The notes below the pieces were generated by a model, which saw only the letters and a program-made list of their open reading frames with translations, had not been told where the DNA came from and searched no databases. Of a stretch of 64,000 nucleotides of DNA, positions 36,174-44,625 are shown piece by piece; position 1 is the first letter of the stretch; each line of letters begins with the position of its first letter. This DNA is from Microbacterium sp. ET2 (lineage in GTDB: Bacteria > Actinomycetota > Actinomycetes > Actinomycetales > Microbacteriaceae), in the NCBI RefSeq assembly GCF_030347395.1, contig NZ_CP128170.1:930001-994000 (forward strand). Reading direction: 5' to 3'. The position numbers and the translations under genes are program-made.

Positions 36174-38407
36174 CCGGTCACTTCCGACAGGTCAACGCTA
36201 TAGGTGCGGGCCGTCCCGTCGGGAGCCGTCACCGTCACCTCACGCGACCCGGTCCCTCCGGGGAACACCCGAACGGCGAGCCCGTCGTGGTAGTCGTAGT
36301 CGGGTCGGTCGTCGCGCGCACCCCACGGGATGACCGCGCCCGGCCGGGCGTAGAGCGGCAGGCTGTCGAAGCCGTGCACCTCGCGGCGCCATCCACCGCC
36401 GGTCACCCTCTCGCCGGTGAGGAGGCTCGTCCACTCGCCTGCCGGCAGATAGAACTCCACCTCCCCGGTCTCGGAGAAGACCGGGGCGACCAGCAGGTCA
36501 GGCCCGAGAAGGTATTGCCGGTCGAGGTAGGCGACCGCCGGGTCATCCGGGAACTCCAGTTGCATCGGACGCATGATCGGCGCTCCGGTGCCGGCCGCGT
36601 CGATACCCACCTGGAACAGGTACGGCATGAGCTGCATCTTCAGCTTCGCGAAGCGGCGCGTGATCTCGACGGCCTCGTCGTCGAACGCCCACGGCACCCG
36701 ATACGAGTCCGAGCCGTGGAAGCGGCTGTGGCTCGAGAGCAGACCGAAGGCCACCCACCGCTTGAACACCGCCGGATCGGGAGTGCCCTCGAACCCGCCG
36801 ATGTCGTGGCTCCAGTGCGCGAACCCGCTCATCGCCAACGACAGGCCGCCCCGGAGGCTCTCGGCCATCGAGGGGAAGGTCGAGGTGTTGTCGCCGCCCC
36901 AGTGGACGGGCATCGTCTGACCCCCGGCGGTAGCCGAGCGCGCGAACAGCACCGCGTCACCCTCGCCGCGCTCGGCGACGAGCACGTCGTGCACGGCACG
37001 GTTGTACAGCTGCGCGTAGAGGTTGTGCATGCGTGCGGGGTCCGAGCCGTCGTGCCAGACGACGTCGGTGGGGATGCGCTCGCCGAAGTCGGTCTTGAAG
37101 CAGTCGACGCCCTGCGCGAGCAGCCCGCGGAGCTTGTCCTGGTACCAGCGCACGGCTGCGGGGTTGGTGAAGTCGACCAGCCCCATCCCCGCCTGCCAGA
37201 GGTCCCACTGCCACACAGACCCGTCGCCGCGCTGCACGAGGTAGTCGGCGGCGGCAGCCTCGGCGAACAGCGGCGAGCGCTGGGCGATGTAGGGGTTGAT
37301 CCACACCGAGACCTTCAGCCCCCGATCGTGAAGGCGCCGGAGCATGCCGTCCGGGTCGGGGAAGACACGGGGGTCCCACTCGAAGTCGCACCAGTTGAAC
37401 TCGCGCATCCAGAAGCAGTCGAAGTGGAACACCGACAGCGGGATGTCGCGCTCGGCCATCCCCTCGATGAACGACGTGACGGTCTCCTCGTCGTAGTCGG
37501 TCGTGAACGACGTCGACAACCACGGGCCGTACGACCAGGCGGGCACGACGGGGGCGCGCCCGGTGAGGGCGGTGTACCGGGTCAGCACTTCCTTGGGCGT
37601 CGGGCCTGCGAACACGAAGTACTCCAGCACCTCGCCGGGCACGCTGAACTGCACCCGCTCCACGGCTTCCGAGCCGACCTCGAACGAGACGTGACCGGGG
37701 TCGTTGACGAGCACCCCGTATCCGCGCGAGGACAGGTAGAACGGCACGTTCTTGTAGGCCTGCTCGCTCGAGGTGCCGCCGTCGGCGTTCCAGACGTCGA
37801 TGGTCTGTCCGTTCTTCACCAGCGGTCCGAAACGCTCGCCCAGACCGTAGATGGTCTCGCCGACCCCCAGGTCGAGCTGCTCGTGGATGAAGGTCCGCTC
37901 GGGCGGCACACCCGTCTCGGCACGGGCGTTCCCGACGATGCCGTGCTCGACGGCGGCGTCTGCGCCGAGGCGCACGAAGGCCTGCGCCTTGTGTCCGCTT
38001 CCGGTCACCCGGTCGCCGTCGACGTCGAACGACAGCGACCACGGCGCGCCCGGGGCGATCCGCACGGTGAGCGGCCCGCTGGTCAGCGTGCCGGCGGACG
38101 CGTCGGCGAGGCCGGCGCCGACACCCCGCTCCTCCGCGCCAGGCAGCGCGAAGCCGCCGTGCCAGCGGCCGCCGACATGGTGTGCGATCCGCACCCGGAT
38201 GACGCCCTCGATCGGCGACGACAGAGTCGTGGTCAGCGTCGTCCGGTTGAGCACGTCGCCCCGCCGGGCGATCACCTGCGTGGGGGCGGTGATCTCGAGT
38301 GCGGCGCCGTCGACGCCGTCATCCGTCTGCCGGATGTCGTACGCCTCCGCGGCGTAGAGGGCGGTGACGCCGGGGCGCAGCTGCCAGAACCCGTCGGTGA
38401 ACTTCAT
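36170..38407 (-). CDS. yicI: GH31 alpha-xylosidase (YicI-type)
   Basis: A 745-residue GH31 enzyme. The catalytic nucleophile lies in [14 protein letters not shown] (about residue 438), and this exact context is characteristic of YicI alpha-xylosidases rather than alpha-glucosidases. An N-terminal beta-sandwich and C-terminal beta domains complete the family architecture. There is no signal peptide, so it acts in the cytoplasm on imported isoprimeverose-type sugars. Its ATG overlaps the permease stop (TAATG) and its own stop overlaps the GH1 start. Confidence 0.93.
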   Translation of the reverse strand: MKFTDGFWQLRPGVTALYAAEAYDIRQTDDGVDGAALEITAPTQVIARRGDVLNRTTLTTTLSSPIEGVIRVRIAHHVGGRWHGGFALPGAEERGVGAGLADASAGTLTSGPLTVRIAPGAPWSLSFDVDGDRVTGSGHKAQAFVRLGADAAVEHGIVGNARAETGVPPERTFIHEQLDLGVGETIYGLGERFGPLVKNGQTIDVWNADGGTSSEQAYKNVPFYLSSRGYGVLVNDPGHVSFEVGSEAVERVQFSVPGEVLEYFVFAGPTPKEVLTRYTALTGRAPVVPAWSYGPWLSTSFTTDYDEETVTSFIEGMAERDIPLSVFHFDCFWMREFNWCDFEWDPRVFPDPDGMLRRLHDRGLKVSVWINPYIAQRSPLFAEAAAADYLVQRGDGSVWQWDLWQAGMGLVDFTNPAAVRWYQDKLRGLLAQGVDCFKTDFGERIPTDVVWHDGSDPARMHNLYAQLYNRAVHDVLVAERGEGDAVLFARSATAGGQTMPVHWGGDNTSTFPSMAESLRGGLSLAMSGFAHWSHDIGGFEGTPDPAVFKRWVAFGLLSSHSRFHGSDSYRVPWAFDDEAVEITRRFAKLKMQLMPYLFQVGIDAAGTGAPIMRPMQLEFPDDPAVAYLDRQYLLGPDLLVAPVFSETGEVEFYLPAGEWTSLLTGERVTGGGWRREVHGFDSLPLYARPGAVIPWGARDDRPDYDYHDGLAVRVFPGGTGSREVTVTAPDGTARTYSVDLSEVTG

Positions 38408-39312
38408 TACTTGACTGCTCCTGCCGTGATGCCCCGGGTGAGGGTGCGCTGGAAGATGAGGAAGAAGAGGAGGGTGGGGATGAGGCCGAGGAGGGCGGAG
38501 GCGCTGGTCGTCGTGACATCCATCAGCCGCTCCCCCTGGAGCAGGCTGATCGCGACCGGCACCGTCTGGTTCTCATTGGAGACGAGGAAGGTGAGCGGGA
38601 TGAGGAACTCGTTCCAGGTCCAGATGAAGAAGAAGATGAGCAGCACCGAGAGCGTCGGACGGCTGATCGGGAAGATCACGCGCCACAGGATCTGCCAGCG
38701 GCTCGCGCCGTCGATCGCGGCGGCCTCGAGCACCTCCTTCGGGAAGGTGCCGTAGACGGCCGAGAGCAGGTATGTGCCGAAGGCGGCCTGGATGACGGTG
38801 AAGACGATGATCACCGACCACACGTTGTTATACAGCCCGACCTCTCGGAACATGTAGTAGAGCGGGTAGAGCAGCGCCTCCTGCGGCAGAAGGTTCGCCA
38901 GGAGGAACAGCAGCACGATCCAGGAGCGGCCGCGGATGCGCCCGATGCCGATCGCGAACGCGTTCAGCACCGAGATGAGCACCGCGAGGATCGCGACGGT
39001 GCCCGAGATGAACACCGAGTTCCAGACCTTCTGGGGGAAGTTGACCCGCTCCCAGAAGGCGGCGATCCCGTCGAGGTAGATCGCCGAAGGGAGGGCGAGC
39101 GGACCGCCTGTGGAGTAGTCGGCGGGCGACTTGAACGAGTTGATCAGGATCAGGTAGAACGGCGCGGCGATGAGGATCGCAGCGACGATCGCGAAGGCGA
39201 GCATCAGCCAGTCGACGCCGTTCTTGCGGGTCATGCCGCCCCGGGGCTTCGGCGGACGGCCGGAGCGGCGCCCGGAGTTGCGGGCCGTTGTCACGGCGAC
39301 GGTCGTGGCCAT
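38407..39312 (-). CDS. Carbohydrate ABC transporter permease (MalG-type)
   Basis: A 301-residue permease with six membrane helices and the EAA loop EAAAIDGASRWQILWRVIFPIS, typical of the MalG-like half of CUT1 sugar importers. The N-terminus is Arg/Thr-rich. I prefer the ATG at 39312, overlapping the stop of the other permease (TGATG), over the GTG one codon earlier. An ATPase gene is absent from the cluster, as usual when a shared MsiK/MsmK-type ATPase serves several importers. Confidence 0.93.
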   Translation of the reverse strand: MATTVAVTTARNSGRRSGRPPKPRGGMTRKNGVDWLMLAFAIVAAILIAAPFYLILINSFKSPADYSTGGPLALPSAIYLDGIAAFWERVNFPQKVWNSVFISGTVAILAVLISVLNAFAIGIGRIRGRSWIVLLFLLANLLPQEALLYPLYYMFREVGLYNNVWSVIIVFTVIQAAFGTYLLSAVYGTFPKEVLEAAAIDGASRWQILWRVIFPISRPTLSVLLIFFFIWTWNEFLIPLTFLVSNENQTVPVAISLLQGERLMDVTTTSASALLGLIPTLLFFLIFQRTLTRGITAGAVK

Positions 39313-40286
39313 CACAGTCCCGCCCTTTCTTTGCGCTCCGCGGCGTTCTGCGCGCGGATGAAGAGGATCGACACGACGGCGATCACGACCGTCAAGGCGG
39401 TGGCGATGGTGGCGCCGTAGCCGACCTGCTGCGACTGGAAGAACTCGCTGTAGGCGTAGTACGCCGGCACGATGGTCGAGTCACCGGGGCCGCCGCGAGT
39501 CAGTACGTACACGGGGCCGAAGACCTTCAGCGCCGCGATCGTGCAGGTGAGGGTGACGACGTAGATCTCGGGGCGGATGATGCTGACGGTGATCGCCTGG
39601 AACCGCTGGAACCAGTTGGCGCCGTCGAGCTCGGCGGCTTCGTAGAGCTCGGGGTCGACCCGCTGGAGCGCTGCCATGAAGACCACGACGGGGTATCCGA
39701 TCTGGATCCAGACGAGCACCACCATGATGCTCGCGAGCGCCGTGTCGGGAGACCCGAGCCAGTTGCGGGCGAGGAAGCCGAGGCCGATGCTCTCGAGGAT
39801 GGTGTTCAGCGCGCCGTCCTGCGGACGGAGGATCCAGCCGATCACGATGCCGGCGATCGCCGCCGGAAGGATCTGCGGCAGGTAGTAGGTCGCGCGGAGG
39901 AAGCTCGCGAGGCGCCCGCCGTACTTGCGGCCGATCACATCGAACAGCAGGGCCGCCAGGACGAGGCCGATGAGGGTCGGGAAGATGACCATCGCCACGA
40001 TCATCCAGATGCTGTTGACGAACGACGTCCAGAAGGTCGCGTCGCCGAACAGTTCGATCCAATTCTCGAGGCCGATGAACTCCGGCGGACGGATGCCACG
40101 CCAGTCGGTGAAGCTGAGGTAGATGTTCCACACCAGCGGCACCACGACGATGACGGTGACCAGCACCAGGCCCGGGATGAGGTAGAGCCAGTAGCCGGCG
40201 GTGCCACCACCCCGCCGTTGCGGAATCAGCGGCTCCTCCGGGGGGAGCTTGGTCCGCGGAGCGCGGACGAAGGGGACAGCGGACAT
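39312..40286 (-). CDS. Sugar ABC transporter permease (MalF-type)
   Basis: A 324-residue permease, the MalF-like partner of the following gene. The EAA loop reads YEAAELDGANWFQRFQAITV, and the membrane segments include GYWLYLIPGLVLVTVIVVVP near the N-terminus. It lies 75 nt downstream of the solute-binding lipoprotein gene and overlaps the second permease by 1 nt, so the three form an importer operon. Confidence 0.93.
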   Translation of the reverse strand: MSAVPFVRAPRTKLPPEEPLIPQRRGGGTAGYWLYLIPGLVLVTVIVVVPLVWNIYLSFTDWRGIRPPEFIGLENWIELFGDATFWTSFVNSIWMIVAMVIFPTLIGLVLAALLFDVIGRKYGGRLASFLRATYYLPQILPAAIAGIVIGWILRPQDGALNTILESIGLGFLARNWLGSPDTALASIMVVLVWIQIGYPVVVFMAALQRVDPELYEAAELDGANWFQRFQAITVSIIRPEIYVVTLTCTIAALKVFGPVYVLTRGGPGDSTIVPAYYAYSEFFQSQQVGYGATIATALTVVIAVVSILFIRAQNAAERKERAGL

Positions 40287-40361
40287 CGCGGATCTCCTGG
40301 AGTGTGTCGCGGTGGGGGCCGGGGCGCCGCCGTGTCTCAGACGGCGCCCCGACCGGGTCGA

Positions 40362-41669
40362 TCAGCGGAAGTCCGCCACGTAGGAGTCGTACTCCTCGCC
40401 GAGCGACTGCTGCACCTCGGCGGGCGTCTTCGTGCCGTTGACGAGCTCCTGCAGCTCTGCGACGAGGGCGTCGTAGAAGGTGGGCGTCGGCCAGTCGGGA
40501 TAGAACGACAGACCATCGGCCTCGTTGACGGCGTTGAAGGCCTGGATCAGCTCGAGGCTCTTCTCGTCGGTGATGTCGGCCTCGTCGGCGGCGACGGGGA
40601 GCCCGCCGTTGTTGCCGATCAGCGCCTGCACCTCGGGGCGCATCGTGATGTCGATGAACTCGTAGGCGAGCTCCTTGTTGGCCGCGCGCTCGGGCACGAC
40701 CCAGATGTTCCCCGATGAGCCGAGGCTGAGGTCGCTGCCCGGGAACGGGAAGACGCCGAACTCGAAATCGGTGATCTCGTCGACGAAGCGTCCGTACCAC
40801 CAGCTGCCGGAGACGAAGATCGGCGAGGTGCCGTTGATGAACGACAGGCCCGCATCCTCTGCGGCGATACCCGTCACATCGGGCGAGAAGTAGCCCGCGT
40901 CGAGGTATTCCTTCAGCGTCTCGGTCGCGTAGGTGATCTCCTCACCGCTCCAGTCGACCGGGTTCTCGTACAGCTGATAGTCGTTGACGAACTGGCGGTC
41001 GGCCTGGCTGAGCGCGAGCTGGTACCAGAGCTGTCCGAGCGGGTATTCCAGTCCACCCTCGGCGAGCGGCGTGACGCCCTGCGCGACGAACGCGTCGAGC
41101 ACCGCGATGAACTCGTCGTAGGTCGTCGGCACTTCGAGCCCCGCCTCGGCGAAGGCATCCTTGTTGTAGTAGACGGTCACGAACTCGCCGTAGTTGGGGA
41201 CCCCGTACCAGGCGCCCGACCCCATCACGCCCTCTTCGGTGTAGCGCGCGGTGGTCTGCAGCGCCGGAGCGAGCTGGTCGTCCCAGCCGTACTCCTCGAC
41301 CGCCTCGGTGATGTCGGAGATGAGCCCCTGGCTGGCCAGGAACCCGGCCGTGGCGTTGCCCTTGTTGAACTCCATGAGGTCAGGCGCCTCGTCGGAGTTC
41401 AGGACCTGGCTGGCGGTGGAGCGGATCTGCTCGAAGCTGCGCTCCTCGAATTCGACCGTCGCCCCGGTCTCCTCCTCGAAGATGCGGATCGCCTCGTCCC
41501 AGGCGATGCCCATGGCGCTGTTCTCACCCTCGTAGTGCCAGAGGGTCAGGGTGTCGTCGGATTCGCCGCCCGATCCTCCCGCGCAGGCGGAGAGGACGAG
41601 CGCGGTCGCGGCGAGCGCTCCTGCGGCCGTGGCCGCCCGCGCGGTCGTCTTGCGTGTGATGCGTGCCAT
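40362..41669 (-). CDS. Extracellular sugar-binding lipoprotein
   Basis: A 435-residue solute-binding protein of the CUT1 type. An N-terminal lipoprotein signal ends in the lipobox LVLSAC (lipidated Cys at about residue 29). The mature protein begins with DDTLTLWHYEGENSAMG and shows the GSSGNIWVVPERAANKELAY signature near the C-terminus. The ATG at 41669 is preceded by AAAGGAG at 8 nt. It is the first gene of the uptake/hydrolysis operon, and a perfect LacI operator lies 71 nt upstream of it. It likely captures oligosaccharides with alpha-xylosyl and beta-glucosyl residues (inference from the enzymes). Confidence 0.94.
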   Translation of the reverse strand: MARITRKTTARAATAAGALAATALVLSACAGGSGGESDDTLTLWHYEGENSAMGIAWDEAIRIFEEETGATVEFEERSFEQIRSTASQVLNSDEAPDLMEFNKGNATAGFLASQGLISDITEAVEEYGWDDQLAPALQTTARYTEEGVMGSGAWYGVPNYGEFVTVYYNKDAFAEAGLEVPTTYDEFIAVLDAFVAQGVTPLAEGGLEYPLGQLWYQLALSQADRQFVNDYQLYENPVDWSGEEITYATETLKEYLDAGYFSPDVTGIAAEDAGLSFINGTSPIFVSGSWWYGRFVDEITDFEFGVFPFPGSDLSLGSSGNIWVVPERAANKELAYEFIDITMRPEVQALIGNNGGLPVAADEADITDEKSLELIQAFNAVNEADGLSFYPDWPTPTFYDALVAELQELVNGTKTPAEVQQSLGEEYDSYVADFR

Positions 41670-41739
41670 CGGTGGCACTCCTTTCTCGGTGACCTTCGCT
41701 GGTCAGGGGTGTGATGCGTGCAGGTGGTGCAGTGATTTG

Positions 41740-41753
41740 TCGAAGCGCTTCGA
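41740..41753. promoter_or_regulatory. LacI-family operator of the sugar operon
   Basis: TCGAAGCGCTTCGA is a perfect 14-bp palindrome with the central CG and AAGCGCTT core typical of LacI/GalR operators. It lies between the end of the regulator gene and the start of the binding-protein gene, at a position where bound repressor would cover the -35 region of the operon promoter. Confidence 0.8.
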
Positions 41754-41787
41754 TGGTGCGCAGGCGGATAAGGCAGGGGCCCCGGCG

Positions 41788-42837
41788 TCAGGCGACGGCG
41801 GAACCGGCCACGACCGGCGCCGGGGCGTCGGGAACCCGCGCGAGCGAGCCGTGGTCCAGATAGGCGGGCGGAATCAAGCGGATGCCGGGGGCCGGGCGGT
41901 CCCCGTCGAAGAACGTCAGAGCGAGGTCGACGGCGAGGTCGCAGGAGGCCTGCGGGACGAGCGGCAGAGCGTCGAGGGGGCGCGGGAGCGCGGCGGTGTC
42001 GAAGGTCGGCGCGACGGAGACGACCGAGATGTCGTCGGGCACGCGCAGTCCACGCTCGGCGAGCTCGGCGAGCACCGCGCGATGCGACTCCTCGGGGCAG
42101 TGCAGCACGAGCGCGGTGACCCCGGCGTCGAGGAGCCCCCTGGTCGCCGCGCGCACGGTCGCGTCGGTGGCGTGCTCGTGCCCCGTCGCGCGGAACTCGG
42201 TGGTGACGCCGAACATCCCGGATGCCGCGAGGAACTCGTCGCGCACCCGCGGGGGGAAGTTCGAGCGCGAGTACGACACCTCGGGCTGGCCCACGAGTCC
42301 AATGTGTGTGTGGCCGGCCCGCGCCATCCGGGTCACGGCCTCGCGCGCCGCCGCTTCGAAATCGAGGTCGACGCAGACGAGACCGTCGTTGTCGTTCGGC
42401 ACGCCGATGAAGACCGTCGGCGTCTCGATCTCGCGCGCGAGCGCGACGCGCGGGTCGTCGGGGGCGACATCGAGCACGAGGATCGCATCAACCAGGCGAT
42501 TCGAGGCGACTCGGCGCATGCCCGCCTGCGCGTCCTCGTCGGTGAGGAGCAGAACGTCGTAGTCGTTGCGGCGCGCGGCCACGGCGGTCGCGAGCACGAA
42601 CGCCATGTGGGTCGGCGCGTGAGTGTCCTTCCGCAGCGGCTCGGTCAGCGCGAAGATGCGGGTGCGGCGACCTGCGAGCATGCGGGCACCGGCGTTCGGG
42701 CTGTACCCCAGGCGCTCCACCGCCTCTTCGATCCGCCGCCGCGTGTCGGCCGAGACCGGTCGCTTGCCGCTGAGGGCGTAGGACACGGTGCTGATCGAGA
42801 CGCCGGCGGCCTTGGCCACCTCATCGATCTTCGCCAT
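41788..42837 (-). CDS. LacI/GalR-family sugar-responsive repressor
   Basis: A 349-residue regulator. Helix-turn-helix and hinge are textbook: IDEVAKAAGVSISTVSYALS, GKRPVSADTRRRIEEAVERL and the minor-groove hinge SPNAGARMLAG. The remainder is a periplasmic-binding-protein-like effector domain. Identical palindromes before its own gene and before the downstream transporter operon show autoregulation and control of the sugar operon. The effector is presumably a xyloglucan-derived sugar. The ATG at 42837 is standard for the family (MAKIDEVAK). Confidence 0.95.
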   Translation of the reverse strand: MAKIDEVAKAAGVSISTVSYALSGKRPVSADTRRRIEEAVERLGYSPNAGARMLAGRRTRIFALTEPLRKDTHAPTHMAFVLATAVAARRNDYDVLLLTDEDAQAGMRRVASNRLVDAILVLDVAPDDPRVALAREIETPTVFIGVPNDNDGLVCVDLDFEAAAREAVTRMARAGHTHIGLVGQPEVSYSRSNFPPRVRDEFLAASGMFGVTTEFRATGHEHATDATVRAATRGLLDAGVTALVLHCPEESHRAVLAELAERGLRVPDDISVVSVAPTFDTAALPRPLDALPLVPQASCDLAVDLALTFFDGDRPAPGIRLIPPAYLDHGSLARVPDAPAPVVAGSAVA

Positions 42838-42869
42838 GGGGACTCCGTCGTCGGTGTTGATGTGGGCTG

Positions 42870-42896
42870 TCGAAGCGCTTCGCGGAAGCGTTTCGA
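42870..42896. promoter_or_regulatory. Double LacI operator before the regulator gene
   Basis: TCGAAGCGCTTCG (42870-42882) is followed after one base by GGAAGCGTTTCGA (42884-42896), an imperfect second copy. The pair lies about 33 nt upstream of the regulator ATG and indicates negative autoregulation with two adjacent dimer sites. Confidence 0.75.
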
Positions 42897-43044
42897 CGAT
42901 GATTGCACACGGCCGGGGCGGCCCACAAGAGGTTTGGGGCAATACGCAACAAATCGGCGGGTCGGCGCGGCGCGGCATCCGACCCCTTCTCGACGTCTCG
43001 CGGCGACTCGTACACCGCCGCGAAGATGCCGCGACGCGTTCAAT

Positions 43045-43074
43045 TTGCCAATGAGCGGGGGCGTCGGTCATAAT
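43045..43074 (+). promoter_or_regulatory. Promoter TTGCCA-18-CATAAT of the cysteine-type leader
   Basis: TTGCCA (43045-43050) and CATAAT (43069-43074) are separated by 18 nt. The -10 ends 6 nt before the ATG at 43081, so the predicted first base of the RNA is the A of that ATG. The rest of the gap 42897-43044 shows no gene. Confidence 0.65.
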
Positions 43075-43080
43075 CAGCGC

Positions 43081-43182
43081 ATGACTGACGACGCACGCTC
43101 TCTGTCCGCCTGGGAGGCGAACGGGACTGCCGGCATGATGGTGGCCGGCCGCGTTGTCATGTGTTGTCGAATGTGCCGCTGA
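43081..43182 (+). CDS. Leaderless leader peptide ending in a Cys/Arg cluster
   Basis: A 33-codon frame whose product ends VVMCCRMCR. Two consecutive TGT codons are followed by CGA, ATG, TGC, CGC and TGA; TGT and CGA are rare in this genome's GC-biased usage. With a promoter placing transcription start on the ATG, this matches the leaderless Cys-rich short ORFs described in mycobacteria, where ribosome stalling on cysteine codons controls downstream genes. Expression and cysteine response here are inference. Confidence 0.6.
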   Translation: MTDDARSLSAWEANGTAGMMVAGRVVMCCRMCR

Positions 43183-43205
43183 CTCGGTAACCCCGCCGGA
43201 CATCA

Positions 43206-43371
43206 GCGTCGCCGCTCCGCTTACCCGCGCAGGCGACGCACGACACGTCCCCCGAGACTTCGTCCTTCTCGCGCATCACTGAGCGCAGCGGATGTCTCGA
43301 GCCCGGCCCTCCGGCCGATTTCGCAGCACTTCTCGAACCCCGACTCCGCGGGTTCCGCTCCCTCGAGGAAC
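43206..43371 (+). promoter_or_regulatory. Candidate attenuator between the leader peptide and the winged-helix gene
   Basis: GCGTCGCC (43206-43213) and GGCGACGC (43232-43239) form a perfect 8-bp stem soon after the leader stop. Nearer the gene, GGGTTC (43350-43355) can pair with GAACCC (43335-43340), or its overlapping GTTCC (43352-43356) can pair with GGAAC (43367-43371), which contains the ribosome site GAGGAA. The two are mutually exclusive, so the first would expose and the second would hide the ribosome site. Confidence 0.45.
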
Positions 43372-43377
43372 ATCATC

Positions 43378-44130
43378 ATGTCGACCACCGCCCTTCTCGA
43401 CCGTCCCGCCCCCGCCCGTCACCTGCGCGCCGTTCCGCGTATCGCCGAGGACACCCCCGCGGCCTCGTCGCAGGCCCCGGCCCCGCAGGCCACCGCTTCC
43501 GCGCCGCAGCGCCACCTCCCCCCCGGCACCGCGCCCCGTGGCTTCGCCCTCTACGTCGGCGTCGACGAGGCGAAGGCCCAGGCCTCGGGCGTGAGCCTCC
43601 CCGTCCTCGTCGACGCCCTGCGCCGCACCCTCGCCGAGCTCGCCCCGGACGCCGAGACCTACGCGACCGTCGCCCTCGCGCCCGTCGGCGCCGGCGGCCG
43701 CGACGTCGACGTGGTGCGCCTCGCGCTCCAGGAGCCCGCCGCCGTCGCGCGCACGAAGCCCGAGGAGCCCGAGGAGGACGACGACACCGCCCGCGGTGTG
43801 GTGGTCGACATCTCGCGCAAGCGCGTGCTCATCGACGGCGAATCGGCGGCGCTGACCTTCAAGGAGTTCGAGCTGCTGCAGTACCTCGTCCTGCGCGAGG
43901 GTCGCACGATCGAACGCGCCGAGCTGGTGTCCTCCCTCTGGCAGGGTGCAGAGGAGCAGGATGCCCCGGGCGAGCGCACCATCGACGTGCACGTCCGGCG
44001 CCTGCGCGCGAAGCTCGGGCGCTACGAGGACATCGTCCGCACCGTCCGCGGCGTCGGCTACCGCTTCGACCGTCACGCCGACGTCGTCATCCGCTTCGGC
44101 CACGGGACGCCCTCGCCCGACCGCTTCTGA
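43378..44130 (+). CDS. Winged-helix (OmpR/PhoB-type) regulator without receiver domain
   Basis: A 250-residue protein. The C-terminal DNA-binding domain (about residues 145-240) is clear: ISRKRVLIDGESAALTFKEF, ELLQYLVLREGRTIERAELV, RTIDVHVRRLRAKLG and TVRGVGYRF. The first 50 residues are Ala/Pro-rich and disordered. The middle (RGFALYVGVDEAKAQASGVS, TYATVALAPVGAG) is an unassigned domain in place of a phospho-receiver. GAGGA stands 8 nt before the ATG within a potential hairpin. It lies downstream of the cysteine-type leader peptide. Target genes unknown. Confidence 0.85.
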   Translation: MSTTALLDRPAPARHLRAVPRIAEDTPAASSQAPAPQATASAPQRHLPPGTAPRGFALYVGVDEAKAQASGVSLPVLVDALRRTLAELAPDAETYATVALAPVGAGGRDVDVVRLALQEPAAVARTKPEEPEEDDDTARGVVVDISRKRVLIDGESAALTFKEFELLQYLVLREGRTIERAELVSSLWQGAEEQDAPGERTIDVHVRRLRAKLGRYEDIVRTVRGVGYRFDRHADVVIRFGHGTPSPDRF

Positions 44131-44625
44131 TCAGTCCGGCGGGCTCCCGCGGAGGGTCTTCACCATGCGGAAGTTGATCAGCTCCACTCCTGCCCTCACG
44201 GGGTGCTGCTCTGCGTGGACGATGAAGCCCCGTCGCGCGAAGAACCGTCGCGCAGTGATGCTCACGTCGGCGGAGACCCGAGTCGCGCCGAGCGCCCGCG
44301 CCTTCTCTTCCATCGCCGCGAGAAGCGCTGTGGCCACTCCTCGGCCCGCGAAGCGGGACGCCACGAACATCATGTCCACGTACCCGCTCGGATCCACGTC
44401 GGAGAATCCGGCGACCTCGCCGTCGACGAGCGCGACGTATGTGCTGCGGCTCCGCCTGCCGGCGTCCCACTCGGCGACGGTTCGTTCCTCCGGCCGGGCC
44501 CACGCCGCGATCTGCTCCGGAGAGTAGTCCGCCGCCGCGGTCACGGTCACGGCATCGAGGAAGACCTCGAGCGTGGCGGCCGCGTCGTCGCTGCGGTACG
44601 GACGGATCCGCACGGCAGTGCTCAC
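44131..44625 (-). CDS. GNAT N-acetyltransferase
   Basis: A 164-residue acetyltransferase: RIRPYRSDDAAATLEVFLDA, the DMMFVASRFAGRGVATALLA acetyl-CoA loop and ITARRFFARRGFIVHAEQHP. This arrangement resembles the YafP-type GNATs. Its GTG overlaps the pyruvyltransferase-like stop by 4 nt (GTGA), so it is translated as the second gene of that transcript; whether it modifies a glycan is only suggested by position. Confidence 0.88.
   Translation of the reverse strand: MSTAVRIRPYRSDDAAATLEVFLDAVTVTAAADYSPEQIAAWARPEERTVAEWDAGRRSRSTYVALVDGEVAGFSDVDPSGYVDMMFVASRFAGRGVATALLAAMEEKARALGATRVSADVSITARRFFARRGFIVHAEQHPVRAGVELINFRMVKTLRGSPPD

Noticed and set aside
36287..38755. Plus-strand open frame of more than 800 codons
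   Set aside because: Antisense to the GH31 and permease genes; no recognisable motif and low-complexity composition.
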